Below, piece after piece: positions 1-10,027 of a DNA stretch of 64,000 bases. How positions within the stretch are numbered: position 1 is the stretch's first letter; every line of letters begins with the position of its first letter. The stretch is from Pleodorina starrii (Eukaryota > Chlorophyta > Chlorophyceae > Chlamydomonadales > Volvocaceae). The stretch covers positions 1,859,001 to 1,923,000 of the forward strand of contig BRXU01000015.1 in NCBI GenBank assembly GCA_030267565.1, written 5' to 3'. The notes under the pieces were generated by a model. That model saw only the letters and a program-made list of their open reading frames with translations, made no database searches and was not told the DNA's origin. The position numbers and the translations under genes were made by a program.

Positions 1-250
1 CCTAGACGCTTACTACACACTGTGGCGCTACTTCTATCTTCATATCACCTCTATCTGCCCCCCCCCCCTTGCTAAGTCGCTCGTCCTCCCACTGACAATT
101 GTCTGCTGCCTGCTGCTGCGCCTGCTTTCGTTCAGGCTGGGCTTTCGCTGCCACGCACCTCCGCTGCTGCAGCTGCGTAGGAGGCCGTCCTTGATTGCCG
201 AGCAGCAGCCACCATTATCTGTCTGTCTTTGCGGCTAGCTAGCTACAGTT

Positions 251-994
251 ATGGCCAGCAACCTGCCCCACCAAGACGCTTCTGCTGGCGGCCCGCCGGC
301 GGTTGGCGGCAACGTCAACGGCAATAATGCCGTAACGTTCCGTACGGGTGCGGGCCAGCAGCAGCAGGGCCAGGCGGCGTCTGCTGCCCCACATCAGCCG
401 CCATCGCTTCCGACGCCGTCGCCGGCAATGCTGGTCTCCCAGACGTTGCAGCGTATCCTGTCATATCGCCGGTCCGAGCACGGCGGGCACCCCCACCTCG
501 ACCCCCACCACCACACCATGGGCGCTTCAGGCGGTGGCGGCCTGCGGGAGGCGGCGGTGCTGATGCGAGGCGCCGCCGCCGCCCCGCTGGGCTTTCCCCA
601 CCGCCTTCACGCTGGCGACGGCGGCGGCCACGTTCTTGGCTTGGGCATGGGTGGCAGCGGCGGTGACAGTGACGGCGACAGCGGGACGGATCAGGCTGCT
701 GCTGCTGGCTCCAAGCCGCGGCGCAAGCGCAGGGCCAGGGCGCGGCGCGATGAGGGCATGGAGGCAACATCTGCCGGCGTGGAGACGGCGGATCCGCTAG
801 CGCCGCCGCTCGCGGGCTTGGCGGCGGGCGGGGCGCCGGCTCCGCGGCCGCGGCACCCCACCGCGTGGGAGGACGCCACGGCTGCGCTGGCGTCTCTGGA
901 CCTGGGCTCGGCGCGGCGGCAGCAGGGGCCGCCGGCGCGGAAGCGGCCGCGCGTTGATCTCGGCGGCGGCGTCGATGGCAACACGGGGAGCTAG
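251..994 (+). CDS. Hypothetical low-complexity protein, family copy A
   Basis: Single-exon reading frame of 247 aa beginning at an ATG (CAGTTATGG context) and ending in TAG. The protein is rich in Gly, Ala, Pro and His and has no recognisable catalytic domain. A basic cluster (KPRRKRRARARR, about residues 155-166) and a C-terminal ARKRPRV look like nuclear localisation signals. Two relatives lie nearby: a truncated copy at 2773-3063 and a longer inverted copy at 3427-4416. All three share a conserved C-terminal block (TAWEDATAALASLDLG, then the Arg-rich tail). Conservation of this block and of the QRILSYRRSEHGG segment (from about residue 68) suggests real coding sequence. The first 60 residues differ from copy C. 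Function unknown; a nuclear protein is a guess from the basic motifs only. Confidence 0.5.
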   Translation: MASNLPHQDASAGGPPAVGGNVNGNNAVTFRTGAGQQQQGQAASAAPHQPPSLPTPSPAMLVSQTLQRILSYRRSEHGGHPHLDPHHHTMGASGGGGLREAAVLMRGAAAAPLGFPHRLHAGDGGGHVLGLGMGGSGGDSDGDSGTDQAAAAGSKPRRKRRARARRDEGMEATSAGVETADPLAPPLAGLAAGGAPAPRPRHPTAWEDATAALASLDLGSARRQQGPPARKRPRVDLGGGVDGNTGS

Positions 995-1818
995 CGCCCA
1001 GGAATGAGGACACGCGGCACGCAGCCGTCACCGTCGCGAGTGTCGCGCCAAAAGCGCAATGGACGGCAAAGGAGTTGTTGATGGCCCCATATGTAGTCAG
1101 CGGGGCTGCTGAAACACATAAGGGAATCGATGGGGCAGATAGATGGATGCATCTTGACACGAAGTCCATGCACGCATCCGCTGGGTGTACCTCGCAGCAG
1201 CGGTGGTTGTATGTGTGGGACGCGGTACTTACTTGGGGGCCTTGACATTGCCGTGTGTCGTTCTCTGTCTGCGTGTGTGCAGTGATGATACATACCGGTA
1301 GATAGACGGGGACCTAGCGACCGGCCAGTGCACGATAAGCTGCGTGGGTCGGGTCGGGCTCTCCTGTTCATACATTGCCTATTCGCCTTTGATTGGAAGC
1401 GTTTGGATGGGGCGGGACTGAGCGGCTGGTTGACATGGGTGGTGGCTGGTGGGGTAGGTGGGCAGGTGCGTGGGTGCGTGGACGTACGCCCTCGCCCGAA
1501 GTAAGGCTTTATTTTCCCACTTTCATCCCGTTTCTCGTCGTCGCGTTGGAGATGCATGGCCGCCAAACGTTTCAGCTACATGCCTTACTTGCTTGATTGT
1601 GCGGTTCTGTCGGCTAGGCTCTTTACCCGCGTGATGCATGCCTTGCTTGTAGTCCACTGTGTGGCAGTGATAGGCGGCGGCGGTGGGGGAGCATTACTTG
1701 AAAGGTCGGCACGTATGTATGTGTATGTATGCATGTTAATTATTTATTCGCTACGTAGCCTCCACCGTACCCCTGAATGAATGAACGGACTTCGGTTGAA
1801 CCCTTGGCTTGCTGTTAG
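995..1818. other. Non-coding 3' flank of copy A
   Basis: No gene seen. About 1000-1265 is homologous to the 3' flank of the truncated copy B (3064-3275): the CGCCAAAAGCGCAA, GGCCCCATATGT and CTTGGGGGCCTTGACATTGCC landmarks occur in the same order. The duplication therefore included flanking DNA. The rest, to the TRIM at 1819, holds nothing recognisable. Confidence 0.5.
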
Positions 1819-1920
1819 TGTAACGCCGAGGTTACAGGTGCCGTACAAACTGCTAGCATAAAGCCTAAGAAAGGCGTCGCACAGCATCTCGAGTAGCCTT
1901 TGCTCCGCCCAAGCACTACA
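1819..1920 (+). repeat. 5' LTR of TRIM
   Basis: 102 bp, TGTAACG...CACTACA. Matches 2197-2298 except for about two substitutions. Confidence 0.85.
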
Positions 1921-2196
1921 TTGGTATCGAGACCAGTACTGTCGTACAGTCTCTCAGAGGTCGTCAGTTCGATCCCTGGTACTCGCGGAAAGGCTTCCAC
2001 TCCAGAAAACCTTGCAAATTAAGGCTTGAGGCATGTATGCCGCGGCATGACCTGACTTGGGAAGTTGTCCACCCCAATGCCGAAGACCTGGCTAAGACCC
2101 CAGGCATGCAAAGGTGGTGAAAGGCGGAGTGGACTGTGCACAGACACTGCGAGGACGTAGTGAGGACCGAGGACGTTCCCTTCAGAGGGGGGGGAA

Positions 2197-2298
2197 TGTA
2201 ACGCCGAGGTTACAGGTGCCGTACAAACGGCTAGCATAAACCCTAAGAAAGGCGTCGCACAGCATCTCGAGTAGCCTTTGCTCCGCCCAAGCACTACA
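2197..2298 (+). repeat. 3' LTR of TRIM
   Basis: 102 bp, preceded directly by the polypurine tract at 2184-2196 and followed by the GTTAG target duplication. Confidence 0.85.
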
Positions 2299-2689
2299 GT
2301 TAGTGCTCTTTGCAATAACAGCAGGCAGGATTGCCTCCAATCAAGTAGTATAGTTACTTGTAACTGCTTTATTCGATCGCTTGGACTACTCACGGTGTAC
2401 TTTTGCCAATCGGCCGCGTTATCCATACGGAGTGAGGCTGCTACGTATGTATCTATGAGGCCACCAGGAGGCAGCAGCAGCAGCAGGAACGCTCTGTACC
2501 GACGATGTTTTGTTCGTCCACATGCACTGACAACAGCAACAGCCACACCAAGCCAGCGTTAAATACGCACGGATTTCTGACTTCATTCCATTCGTCCGAA
2601 AACTTCGGCAGCGAGCGAGGGTGCCTTGCCGATCGCGACCCAGCATGCATGTGTCGCTCATATCTCGCTGCTGGATGGGCGCCACGTCT

Positions 2690-3063
2690 GTGCTGTGCTG
2701 TGCTTTCGCTGCCATGCACCGATGTCCGCTGCTGCAGCTGTGTAGGAGGCCGTCCAGGCTGGGCAGCGCCTGTTGCCCCACATCAAGCCGCGGCGCACGC
2801 GCAGGGTCAGGGAGCGGCGCGATGAGGGCATGGAGGCAACATCTGCCGGCGTGGAGACGGCGAATCCGCTAGCGCCGCCGCTCGCGGGCTTGGCGGCGGG
2901 CAAGGCGCCGGCTCCGCGGCCGCGGCACCCCACCGCATGGGAGGACGCCACGGCTGCGCTGGCGTCCCTGGACCTGGGCTCGTCACGGCGGCAGGGGCCG
3001 CCGGCGCGGAAGCGGCCCCGCGTTGATCTCGGCGGTGGTGTCGACGGCAACACGGGGAGCTAG
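2690..3063 (+). pseudogene. Truncated family copy B
   Basis: The segment 2690-2755 resembles the region upstream of copy A (about 105-195: GCTTTCGCTGCCA, CTGCTGCAGCTG, TAGGAGGCCGTCC). It is joined directly to the C-terminal third of the coding region (from about 2785: PRR..RRVRERRDEG to the terminal GNTGS, TAG at 3061-3063). The N-terminal two thirds are missing. An ATG at 2773 gives an open 96-aa frame, but it is probably a fortuitous product of the internal deletion. B also forms the left arm of the palindrome with copy C. Confidence 0.6.
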
Positions 3064-3705
3064 CGCTGAGGTGGAGATGCAGCACGCAGCCGTCGCCGTT
3101 CCTGGGAGTGTCGCGCCAAAAGCGCAACGGACGGCAAGTGGGAAGTTGATGGCCCCATATGTGGTGAGCGGGGCTGCTGGAGCAAATAAGGGAATCGATG
3201 GGCCGGATGGATGGATGGATGGGTGGGTGGGACGCAGTGCTTGGGGGCCTTGACATTGCCGCGTGTCGTCCTCGCGCATCCATCCGGCCTATCGATTCCC
3301 TTATTTGCTCCAGCAGCCCCGCTCACCACATATGGGGCCCTCAACTTCCCACTTGCCGTCCGTTGCGCTTTTGGCGCGACACTCCCAGGAACGGCGACGG
3401 CTGCGTGCTGCATCTCCACCTCAGCGCTAGCTCCCCGTGTTGCCATCGACACCGCCGCCGAGATCAACGCGGGGCCGCTTCCGCGCCGGCGGCCCCTGCC
3501 GCCGTGACGAGCCCAGGTCCAGGGACGCCAGCGCAGCCGTGGCGTCCTCCCATGCAGAGTGGTGCCGCGGCCGCGGAGCCGGCGCCCCGCCCGCCGCCAG
3601 GTGCGCCAGCAGCGCAAGCGGATCCGCCGTCTCCACGCCGGCAGATGTCGGCCCCGCGCCCTCATCGCGTCGCGCCCTGACTCTGCGCTTGCGCCGCGCC
3701 GTGGA
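2785..3705. repeat. Large inverted duplication (palindrome) of copies B and C
   Basis: Left arm about 2785-3213, right arm about 3277-3705, spacer about 63 bp. The arms cover the C-terminal coding block plus roughly 150 bp of 3' flank. They stay nearly identical across the non-coding part, for example GGAGCAAATAAGGGAATCGAT near 3178-3199 and its reverse complement near 3291-3312. Transcription through it would give a hairpin RNA of more than 400 bp. Confidence 0.85.
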
Positions 3706-4416
3706 GCCAGCAGCAGCAGCTTGATCCGTCCCGCTGTCGCCGTCACTGTCACCGCCGCTGCCGCCGAGGCCCAGGCCCAGGCCCAGAACGTGGCCGCCGC
3801 CGTCGGCAGCGTGAAGGCCCAGGAAGTGGGGAAAGCCCAGCGGCGGGGCTGTGGCGCCTCGTATCAGCACCGCCACCTCCCGCAGGCCGCCACCGCCTGA
3901 AGCGCCCATGGTGTGGTGGTGGGGGTCGAGGTGGGGGTACCCGCCGTGCTCGGACCGGCGATAGGACAGGATGCGCTGCGAGGGCTGGGAGACCAGCACG
4001 GGGGCGTCGCCATGCACGTGGTTCTGGAAGGTTGCATTGGGCCGTACGAAGAGGTGGGCTGCTCCTGCTGCTGCTGCGGTGGCGGTTGCGGTGGCGGTTG
4101 AGTTGTAGGTGGATGGAAGTGGAGGTGGGTAAGGTTGGCTGTCCATGGCGGGGCCGTAGGGCGTGGACCCTGCACTGCCATGCTGTCCTGGCCCCGGGTG
4201 TAGGATGGCGGTCGGGGCTCCAGCTGGCCACCGTACAGACCGCCGCCAGACGACGGCGCTGTCACCGTGCGTACCCCACGGCCCCATCTGATGGCAGCTA
4301 TGCGCCGCGGATGATTGGGAACGCATGCCGTACATGGCTTCCGCTGGCCGCGACGGCGACGGCGGCGGCAGAGCTGCCGCCGCCGCTTCTGCAACAGCTT
4401 CCTGCAAGTACGACAT
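3427..4416 (-). CDS. Hypothetical low-complexity protein, family copy C
   Basis: A 329-aa reading frame starting at ATG (4416-4414) and ending at 3427. It is the longest family member. A unique N-terminus of about 140 aa (Ala-, Pro- and Ser-rich) precedes the block shared with copy A (LVSQ..QRILSYRRSEHGG, HTMGASGGGGLRE, then the Arg-rich NLS-like stretch and the conserved TAWEDATAAL-like C-terminus). No enzyme domain is recognised. A TATATATTATATA stretch lies about 30 bp upstream of the ATG (near 4444-4458) and could be promoter-related. Its 3' half lies in the palindrome with copy B, so its transcript would be partly complementary to any copy B transcript. Likely the parental form of the family (inference from length). 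Confidence 0.5.
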   Translation of the reverse strand: MSYLQEAVAEAAAAALPPPSPSRPAEAMYGMRSQSSAAHSCHQMGPWGTHGDSAVVWRRSVRWPAGAPTAILHPGPGQHGSAGSTPYGPAMDSQPYPPPLPSTYNSTATATATAAAAGAAHLFVRPNATFQNHVHGDAPVLVSQPSQRILSYRRSEHGGYPHLDPHHHTMGASGGGGLREVAVLIRGATAPPLGFPHFLGLHAADGGGHVLGLGLGLGGSGGDSDGDSGTDQAAAAGSTARRKRRVRARRDEGAGPTSAGVETADPLALLAHLAAGGAPAPRPRHHSAWEDATAALASLDLGSSRRQGPPARKRPRVDLGGGVDGNTGS

Positions 4417-5931
4417 GCCCGGCTGCTAAGCTGGGCCTCAGCCTACTATATATTATATAGCCAACCGTCTTCATTCATCGAACATGGTACGGAGTGCGTG
4501 AAGACGATTCGGCGTGATGAGAGCTCCTGAGCGAGAGTGATGAGATAGATAGAGCTTACCTACGACACGCAACGAGAGTGCTTGAAATGCGTTGACGAGA
4601 GCCTCCGTCCAAGGCGCGCCCCAGCCTGAGCGGGATGAACATTTCCGCCGATGAGTGCGTGAGCGAGTGCACGGGCGGGCTCGCAGCAGCAGCAGCCGCG
4701 GCTGCCAGCCAGCAGCCCTCTCTGTCATCGATCTAGCTAGCTATCTACCCCAGCGGTGGCTGGGCCCCGGCGGTGCCATAACGGCCCAGAGTAATTATGT
4801 AGCTCGGGCGCAGCCCGTCGGAGAGCCTTACACGTATGTTATGTTACAGACAAGGAAGGTAACTAATCGGATGAAACTAATCGGATGACAACAGGTAGGA
4901 TGCTCGCATGCATGGGACATACAGATAGATAGGCCATCGATTATGATCGTAAACCTAGGCAGGTGGCGCACTTATCAACGAAGCTCGCGCGATCTCACCG
5001 GTCGTAACCGACCGCACAGATCAAGGAATATGAAATATGGAACACCAAACGTCATATATGATCTGATGGGTTGGAAGTGTAATCCTGCAGGCGCCTTGCC
5101 AAAATAGGCAACGTTAGTTCGTCATGAGCGCTGCGTGTGCGAACGCTTCTCCTCGACTTCTAATGTGTTGGGCAAATAACACCTTATGGATGAAAGTGCG
5201 TGCTTAGATTGGCGTTGGTAGACATTCTGTGCAGGTTTCGCACAACGTCGATCGGTGCATGCGTTTCAAACCGTATGTAACGGCGCTGACGAGCGTGCGT
5301 CCCTGTGAGTCGCGCCACGTAGGCGGGTCTCGCTCGTCCAATTGCGTCCTTTGGTGTCCTTTCCGTTGCTTGCTGTCGGGCGGACTATTTAGGGACTCAT
5401 CAAGTCACAAGCTGAATCATTATTGATCTTGTCCACGTGAAATATCAAGCCGCTGACCTACGTCCGCAGGTTTCGCATGTTTTGTAAGCATGCAAGTGCG
5501 CTGTGCAGCAGCGACAGCAGCAGGCAGGGAAGGTCGCCGCCGGCGGGATATTTATTATCCTTACACCTCCATGACTACTTCCAGTGTAGGATGTTTCCAA
5601 AGCCGGTAAGCCATGCTGCTGTTTCCAAGGCTGGTAAGCCATGCTTGACATCCACATACATAAGAATGCCGTTGTGCGTGCCCCGTTCGTTATTATAGGG
5701 TTATTAACAAGCCTCCCGTGACGGCAGGTTCCCAGTTTTTGCTTCCGACGGACGGAGGGCCATGCATCAGCGTCACCCTGAAATAGCGCGTCTGTCCCGC
5801 CCGGGCTGTGGGAGAGCGAGCACGGAAGACACCGCCGGCCACGGTGTACGACAGACGTACGTAAGATAGTGCGCAGCTGGCACCCATCACCATGGCCACA
5901 CAGTGGTGATGAGGCTTTCAAGCGGTGGGTC
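4417..5931. other. Intergenic
   Basis: No coding region supported. A near-tandem repeat of a CCAAGGCTGGTAAGCCATGC-like unit lies at about 5595-5645. Otherwise nothing recognisable. Confidence 0.4.
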
Positions 5932-6524
5932 GTCAAGCCAGGTCTCGTGGCCTCCATTCCCACACACAGGTGGTGGTGGTGGGGTCGCAGCTGGCCGCCT
6001 CACATAATCATGAGAACCTGAACGCCGGGAGTGATGGTGTTGGCTGCTGAGGGAGATCGCGCGGTGTGTGGCCTGCTGCAAGGCCGCCGGGGGTGCGTGC
6101 GTGCGTGCCGGCGGTTGGCGTCTCCCGGTATCATGTATTCATGTTACTGACCTGCACCGGCGAGGAAGGGATGAAGGGAGGGAAGGACGGAGGCGGGGAG
6201 GAAGAGGGAGGCGGGGGTAGGTAAAGCGAGGGGGGAGGGAGGGAGGGGCGGAGAGCCACGGAGGCACAGGAGGAGGTTGGATTAATGGGGAGTTAAGCAG
6301 GCCAGTAACATGATACCGGGAGACGTCAACCGCCGGCACGCACACACGCACCCCCGGCAGCCTTGCAGTAGGCCATCCACACACTGCGCGATCGCCCTAA
6401 GCCAACACCACCTACCACTCCCGGCGTTCACGTTCTCATGAATATGTGCGGCGGCCAGTTGCGACCCCACCACCACCACCACCAGCTGTGTGTGGGAATG
6501 GAGGCCACGAGACCTGGCTTGACC
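5932..6524. repeat. Long foldback (inverted repeat)
   Basis: Left arm about 5932-6152 and right arm about 6297-6524 are reverse complements (GTCAAGCCAGGTCTCGTGG at the left end, CCACGAGACCTGGCTTGAC at the right), with small indels. One is an 8-9 bp difference near the inner end (about 6130-6140 against 6310). The spacer of about 145 bp is a purine-rich GGGA/GGAGGG tract. There is no coding capacity; it could be a foldback transposon or an inverted duplication. Confidence 0.75.
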
Positions 6525-6966
6525 TTCTGCCTACCGCTCCAAGGTAGGCCTCAACACGCACGCACGGTGCATGGTAAGTTGGTAGCAATGGGTGCGTGCC
6601 AGGTAGGTCCGGGTCTTCATGCGGATCCGCCCCGGAACGGGGGAAACGGAACGGGGGCTTGTTGAATGAGCAGTTCAGTGAGCAACGATCGGTGCGTGTG
6701 AATTACCGCAGTGCCGTAACAGCAGCGCTGTAAGACGGGGATTCCGGACTTAGCGCGACGCGCGGGTCCCGTTGGTCACGTAACAACGTGAACCTTAAAA
6801 GTAACAGAATCAGACATATTAATAATAAATATTAATATAGTCCAAAGACTAGTGTGGTGTGTCACTAGTTGGAGGAGTTCTCAGAGAGAACACAGAAGAT
6901 ACTTGATCTGTCGTATCACGATACGGCACGCGGCTTGGCGAGGGCCGTGAAGTAGAAAAGCTCGTC

Positions 6967-7028
6967 GGGCTAGGGCATGGTGCCATTGCTTACACACTGC
7001 GGTCCAGGTTCAATACCTGGCTAGGCCC
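6967..7028 (+). other. Degenerate tRNA-like sequence (possible SINE head)
   Basis: It contains a perfect T-arm (CCAGG TTCAATA CCTGG, 5-bp stem and 7-nt loop) and partly complementary ends (GGGCTAG / CTAGGCCC). The anticodon arm does not fold properly, so it is not called as a functional tRNA. A tRNA-derived SINE fragment is the best guess. Confidence 0.4.
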
Positions 7029-8432
7029 ATACTCACGTTACACGTTCACTCGCTTAAGGTATAAAGATCCACGCTTCCGCACAGGTCTGCCACTCGGCAG
7101 ACTAAGATAGAATCTCATTCATTACAAGCGCTGCAGCGGTGCGCGCGGTGCAACGAACACCTCACTCGATCGCTCTGACATCTTAACAATACTCATACCT
7201 CTTCGGGCGTTAGGGTGGCATGTGTGGATGTATGTATGTCAGCGCGGGGGTTTGAGGGGCTTACGTGCATTCTACGTAGTAACCTTACAGCAATGCTTCA
7301 GGTGCCGTAGTAACCTACCATGCACTCGTGTTGTCTGCTCCTTGCGCGAGGAAAGCTGTTTGAACGGTTGTAGAGGAACTATTGGCTGTCTTGGCTGTCG
7401 TTGACAAGGTTTGACTTCAGCAGCTAGCGGAGGGACTGCTGGTACGTACGACCTACTGTTAACGGAGGAACGGCGGCCCACCTGGCCCCAACAGCAGGAA
7501 ATTCGAATAGTTTGGACTTTGTGATGTAACATATACATTTTCGAGGAACAAGGAAACCCAGCCAACCCCATGGAGTCTTTAACTGACGCAGGGGTTAGAG
7601 TGTACCCGCGCGCTTTTGGCGCTGTAGGGTGTAATACCAACACATCGATCAGCAGGAGCTTTCATCGAGGGCTGAAGAGACGATGCACCATGCGCTTTAT
7701 TCCCACGCAGCTCGTGCAGGCCTTGCAAACGCAAACCCTTTGCGGTTTTCGTCACATGGTTTGCGTGACGCTGACGCCGCACCTGTACAGTGCAGCATAC
7801 CGCACCCGGGGGGAGGGGCGGCCACCGCCCCCACAATAATGCCTCTTACGACGACGGGCACACAGCCAAGACACAAGGCCAAAAAACAACAGCCCGCCTT
7901 CCAACAGCAAAGTTTTGACGTTCAAATCCCAATGGAATGGGTTTGATATCGACCATTATATAATACTTACCCGGTATCACCACCATCACACATTCGCAGC
8001 CTGGCATCTATCCTAAAGAAGCCACATCCGACATAGGCTTCCCCGTGCAAGGCCTGCTCACCTATCTACCGCAATCTAATCTCCGCAATGCACGAAACCA
8101 CGACGACGGCCTCAACTCACAGAATAAACCACGACGGCACAATGATGAGAACGAACCCGCAACAAAATATGATCGGAGGCAAGCGAGTAAGAAAGCCTGA
8201 AGCGCGCCAAAACGCCTGCTGCCCCGCCCTCCGTTCATCAAGTGCGAGCCAACCAACCAAGTGAGCACCGCAGCGCAGCGATGCGAGCTCCAGCTGCTAC
8301 GGTGTTGCCAGTGTCCGCGTGTTGATGGTCCCGACGGTAGACTCCGCCCGGACTGATCCCTGCAAACCTGCTGGTGACACAATAAATCTATCGGGAGTAG
8401 GGAGTTGCCGTGCCAAGCCGCTCTGCTGCGTT
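7029..8432. other. Intergenic
   Basis: No supported gene. Only short open frames without homology or splice consistency were seen. Confidence 0.4.
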
Positions 8433-10027
8433 TCATTGCTGGCTGCGATGCGGCGGCGCGACCGTGTCCAGAGAGCTCATTTCGGGCCTACCGCCAGCCG
8501 CGGCGCCAGCAACCAAAGCCACCCTGGAGCCCAAGCACCAGGCGGTGACCGCCCATGCGATTTGGGCCAGGCGATGCGCCGTGCGGCCGGCGGCGCCAGC
8601 GACGGCGAAGAAGGCCGCCGCCGCTGCGAGCCACGCCGCCAGCACCGCCGCCGCAGCGGCGCAGAGCAATGCGACGACGGGCCAACTCTTGGCGGCACGC
8701 AACAGACGTACGGCAAGGACGAGCAGCAGGACGCTGGTGGGTGCCGCCACGACGGCGCTACTGGTGAGCGCGGCCGCGCTGTCGGCGCCGCCGCCGGCCG
8801 CCGCCACCGCCGCCGCCGCCGCCGCCGTATTGAGACCCGCCGACTGCACCTGCGATCCGCCTCCACCGCTGCCCTTGTCGTATGCGGTCAAGTCGGCTGC
8901 GATGCCGCCGCTGAGGAAGGCCGCCGCAGCCCCCAAGTCGCCTCCCTTGCACCCCTGGTGCCGAAAGCCCTCAGAGCTACTCCCCGCTGAGCTTCCTGGC
9001 TGGCCGCTGCAGTGCCCGGCATTTGGGGCGGCGCCGCTGCTGCCGGTAGCATCCATGCCGCGCACGGCCTTGGCGATGCAGCGTACTGCGCCCAGAATGC
9101 CCAACACGAACGACAGGTCCCTGGAGTCAGACCCATGCGGCGGCTGTGCCGCCGCTGCCGCCGCCGTCAAGGCCCCCTGTGAGTGCATGTTGGAGGCGCA
9201 CGACACGCGCCCAGCGTCAGGACCACCGCCGCCGTCGCCGCTCCTGCAGCCGCCCTCGCTGCCCGCGCCCGCGCCCGCGCCGGACGACCCCTCGACCAGT
9301 CCCCACTCCCGCCCTCCTTCCGCCTGCGCCCATACCGGGGCTCCACCCGTGCCGACGCCGACGTGCCCCTCTGCGTCGCGCTCGTGGCCGGCGTCAGCGC
9401 CGTGTGGCAGAAGAACCTGGCCGGCTGAGTCAGCGCAGGCCTTGCGCCGGGGCTCGACGGCCGCTGGCATCAGCGGTGTCCGCGCCGCCGCCCCCGCCGC
9501 CGCAGGCGCTATTGCCGCTGTCGCCGATGCCGGCAGCAGCGACGACGGTGACGGCGCCGACCCCAAGCTCCGAGACCTTCTTCTGGGGGACCATTCGGGG
9601 GACCGCAGGCTGGGCGTTTCCGGCAGGCCAGAGGCCTCAGGGCTGGCGCCCGGAGTAGTCCGGCCGAGAACCACCCCGCCACGTGTGTGCGACCCGCCGC
9701 CGTCATGCCGCGTTGATTGCCACCAGAAGTAATGTCCGTCGCTGCCGCTGCCGCCGCCGCCGGGGCTCAGCTTCGCCCACGAGCGGTGAGCATCGGCCGG
9801 GGCCGCCGTGGCCACCGCCGCCGCCGTCGCCAGTTTCGGCGCCGCGGCTGCCTGATTGGAGGGACTGCCGGCGGCCGACTGGAGGCCGCTGCCGTCATCG
9901 GCAGGTTGGAGGACGCCGCCGCTTCCGCTGTTGATGCTGTAATTGGTGCTGGGCAGCCCCGGTGGCGCCGCGGCTTGCGCTGCAGCGGAGCTGCCACCGC
10001 CGTAGCTGCCAGACGGCCGGGGGTGAT
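8433..10027 (-). CDS. 3'-terminal exon of a hypothetical membrane protein
   Basis: An open frame of about 531 codons from a plausible acceptor (CGCTGCAG, exon starting at 10027) to a stop at 8433. The upstream part is Gly/Ser/Pro-rich low complexity. The C-terminal 120 residues carry hydrophobic helices (around APTSVLLLVLAVRLL, WPVVALLCAAAAAVLAAWLA and AQIAWAVTAWCLG), so a membrane protein is likely. No earlier exon could be identified with confidence, and no in-frame ATG begins the exon, so the 5' part of the gene is missing from this call. Its architecture (low-complexity cytosolic part plus hydrophobic helices) resembles the neighbouring gene at 12642-20280, but no clear sequence similarity was established. 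Confidence 0.45.

Larger units (their letters stand above)
1819..2298 (+). mobile_element. TRIM (miniature LTR retrotransposon), complete
   Basis: A 480-bp element: a 102-bp LTR (1819-1920), a 276-bp internal region, and a second 102-bp LTR (2197-2298) differing at about two positions. Both LTRs start TG and end CA. The element is flanked by a perfect 5-bp target duplication, GTTAG (1814-1818 and 2299-2303). A primer-binding-site-like sequence, TGGTATCGAGACC (1922-1934), begins two bases after the 5' LTR and resembles the complement of a tRNA 3' end ending in CCA. A polypurine tract (2184-2196) abuts the 3' LTR. These signals set plus-strand orientation. No protein is encoded, so it must be mobilised in trans. 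The internal region also holds a pol III B-box-like CAGTTCGATCCC at 1965-1976. A second copy is at 56512-57093. Confidence 0.88.

Noticed and set aside
315..1169. 284-aa minus-strand frame over copy A
   Set aside because: The plus-strand frame is the one conserved among the three copies; the minus frame is an antisense shadow.
1815..2546. Minus-strand frames across the TRIM
   Set aside because: They read through LTRs and non-coding internal sequence. The same peptides recur at 56.5-57.1 kb only because the repeat does.
6967..7028. Functional tRNA gene
   Set aside because: The T-arm is perfect, but no proper anticodon stem forms and the D-arm is poor. It is kept only as a tRNA-like relic.
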